From Leptospira ellinghausenii (lineage in GTDB: Bacteria > Spirochaetota > Leptospiria > Leptospirales > Leptospiraceae): a DNA stretch of 64,000 bases. The stretch covers positions 15,566 through 79,565 of the forward strand of contig NZ_BFAZ01000011.1 in NCBI RefSeq assembly GCF_003114815.1. Reading direction: 5' to 3'. Below are positions 62,539 through 64,000 of the stretch, in pieces. The stretch's first letter is position 1; each line of letters begins with the position of its first letter. The notes under the pieces are model-generated. The model was not told the DNA's origin. It searched no databases and was given only the letters and a program-made list of their open reading frames with translations. The position numbers and the translations under genes are program-made.

Positions 62539-62577
62539 TTGATTTTCTAAGGGAATAGATGCTTTGTCCATTCCCCA
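62539..62577 (+). promoter_or_regulatory. Late-type bipartite promoter motif, site H (plus strand)
   Basis: TTGATT (62539-62544), 19 bases, then TTGTCCATTCCCC (62564-62576) and one A before ATG 62578. The only plus-strand copy. It precedes the LysM-containing gene and forms a divergent pair with site G. Confidence 0.65.
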
Positions 62578-64000
62578 ATGGGATCTCTTGCGACGAGCGT
62601 AACAAATAACACTGGTGGCTATTCTGCCACAGGTGCATATTCAGTAGAATTTCTATCTCGTGTCAAATATGGACCTAATATCACTTTGGGAGAGTATTTC
62701 TTTCTACTTGGACTCTCCCGGATGGATCATACATTCACTTATAATGTTTCTGTGACACCAACTTACAATGGTGCGCAGGTAGTTGATAATGGAAATGGAA
62801 TTTCTCAAATAAGTTTATCTGGAGAAATATACGCGCATTATACGGGGAAACCCGTTAGGAAACCAATGCCAGGATTGGCAGGCGTAGGGAATGCACTTCT
62901 TGGAGAATTGGAAGATTTAAATCCCATTAAGAAGGCAGGTTATTTAGACTTCTTTGATTTAGTATACCTTATGCAGGAAGCTCGTGATAAAGAAAAATTC
63001 AAATCTCGAGTTCCGACTTTCAGTTCATTTTATCCAAATGCTTTTGATATATATAGTGTCGCATCTGCATTTGGTACGGAATCTTTTAACTCGGAAGATA
63101 TCCAGATGGTTTTTCATGATTATGATCGTGATTCGCATTGGGAAGTCGCATTCGATAAAAATGGATTCAAAATATCACAATCAAAAGAAGATCCCCATAC
63201 TTGGTATTGGAATTTAAATTTCATCGGAATCAAAGACGAGTCTGCCCGTGGGAAGAATCGGCGTGCGCCACTCCCAGATCTTAAACAAATGGTTTCAGGT
63301 GTATTGGTTACTTTTGAAGAATTTCTTTCTGATTTATCTGGGCCACTTAGTTACCTGAAAGGGATTACTGAACTATATACCGATATTGCCAATTTAGCGG
63401 AAGGAATGAAAGATGCTCTAAAATCTTTCGAAGCAACAAACAAAGAATCTCTTCGTGCAATTTCCAAAGCAGGTGGGCCACTCAAGAAAAAGACCAATCA
63501 GTTTCAAGAATTACTATTGCAATCTCTTTTCCCAAATCAAACAGTACCTTCCATCGGAGCTCTGGATATACCTATCGTTCCAGTTAGTACAACTAGTTCC
63601 CAATCTGAGATTGATGCTCAAGAAATCCCAAATTCAGTTTTAGACAATGTTCTTACATCTGGAGCAGTAAGCGATTTCGAAATCGAAGCAGCTGTGGATC
63701 CCGCTGTTTTATCAATTCTAAACGTTCAGATAGCTCTTGGAACTATTTCAACCGTCTTGATGCTCGCAAATAATGAAAATTTGGCGCAAAATTCCTCTTA
63801 CATTAAAGTAAAACCCGGGGAAACGTTAGAAATCCTTGCGAGGAAATACTTTGGTTCTCCTGATAGAATTGATTTACTCATTCAAAATGATCCGAGACTT
63901 ATTGGAAAATCAAATGAAGAAATCATTGGAATGTCGATCAAAGTTCCAACGAGCGTTACATATAATCAAAGGGATACTGGAGTTTATCTTGAAAGATATC
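62578..64000 (+). CDS. Tail or baseplate protein with LysM domain (runs off right edge)
   Basis: The frame from ATG 62578 is open for 474 codons to the right edge. N-terminus GSLATSVTNNTGGYSATGAY, then mixed alpha/beta with a coiled-coil-prone middle (KGITELYTDIANLAEGMKDAL). Residues about 403-455 (YIKVKPGETLEILARKYFGS ... RLIGKSNEEIIGMSIKVP) are a LysM-type domain, common in baseplate hub and tail proteins of contractile systems. No ordinary ribosome site precedes it, only motif H, so a leaderless message is likely. Confidence 0.65.
   Translation, partial: MGSLATSVTNNTGGYSATGAYSVEFLSRVKYGPNITLGEYFFLLGLSRMDHTFTYNVSVTPTYNGAQVVDNGNGISQISLSGEIYAHYTGKPVRKPMPGLAGVGNALLGELEDLNPIKKAGYLDFFDLVYLMQEARDKEKFKSRVPTFSSFYPNAFDIYSVASAFGTESFNSEDIQMVFHDYDRDSHWEVAFDKNGFKISQSKEDPHTWYWNLNFIGIKDESARGKNRRAPLPDLKQMVSGVLVTFEEFLSDLSGPLSYLKGITELYTDIANLAEGMKDALKSFEATNKESLRAISKAGGPLKKKTNQFQELLLQSLFPNQTVPSIGALDIPIVPVSTTSSQSEIDAQEIPNSVLDNVLTSGAVSDFEIEAAVDPAVLSILNVQIALGTISTVLMLANNENLAQNSSYIKVKPGETLEILARKYFGSPDRIDLLIQNDPRLIGKSNEEIIGMSIKVPTSVTYNQRDTGVYLERY

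Noticed and set aside
1..64000. tRNA or rRNA genes
   Set aside because: No cloverleaf or rRNA-like segment was noticed by eye; a covariance-model scan would be decisive.

Overview
The window looks like most of the genome of a temperate, contractile-tailed (myovirus-type) phage that is maintained as a plasmid-like prophage in a Leptospira-type spirochaete. The sequence is AT-rich. It carries a complete set of head, tail and lysis genes, a ParA/partition/replication block instead of an integrase, and a cassette of surface and lipoprotein genes in the Leptospira style (short lipoboxes such as FLFNC and IIINC, and a giant Rhs protein). The best known precedent is leptophage LE1 of Leptospira biflexa, which replicates as a plasmid. 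The host and this relationship are inferred from protein character, not from a search.

Layout. 1-18.7 kb (minus strand): virion genes, in transcription order portal, minor head protein, several structural genes, capsid assembly (protease, scaffold, capsid), two large polyvalent proteins, connector-region genes and the start of a tail sheath. 18.8-31.3 kb (minus): cargo, namely a HEPN-type protein, an operon of secreted or lipoproteins and a 2239-residue Rhs/YD-repeat protein. 31.9-34.2 kb (minus): large and probable small terminase. 34.3-42.4 kb: accessory and maintenance genes, including an AbiC-like protein, a ParB-like protein, a winged-helix replication candidate, a partition pair with a probable origin region, a GHKL-ATPase plus STAS-like pair, and a SIR2-like protein. 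42.3-43.1 kb: a CI/Cro-like switch with three palindromic operators. 43.1-55.9 kb (plus): the early or replication operon, with SbcCD, a ParB-like protein, an SF2 helicase, an adenine methylase and many small genes. 55.9-58.5 kb (minus): lysis cassette with M23 endopeptidase, holin candidate and spanin-like lipoprotein. 58.5-62.5 kb (minus): baseplate J and I, tail fibre and fibre assembly. 62.6-64 kb (plus): a LysM-containing baseplate or tail protein running off the right edge.

The most striking signal is a bipartite DNA motif, TTGnnn, then exactly 19 bases, then TTGTCACTTCCC (or a close variant), found at eight places: seven on the minus strand and one on the plus strand. It stands at the head of every virion or terminase transcription unit and, as far as I can see, at no early gene. 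In six of the eight the ATG begins 0-2 bases after the second box, so the A of ATG lies about where transcription would start. I read this as a phage-specific late promoter class, giving mostly leaderless messages, with a -10 box unlike TATAAT. Other points of interest are the two polyvalent proteins in the head operon, two related hairpins with a compensatory base change, and a scattered set of conflict genes (AbiC-like, SIR2-like, GHKL/STAS pair, HEPN, Rhs).
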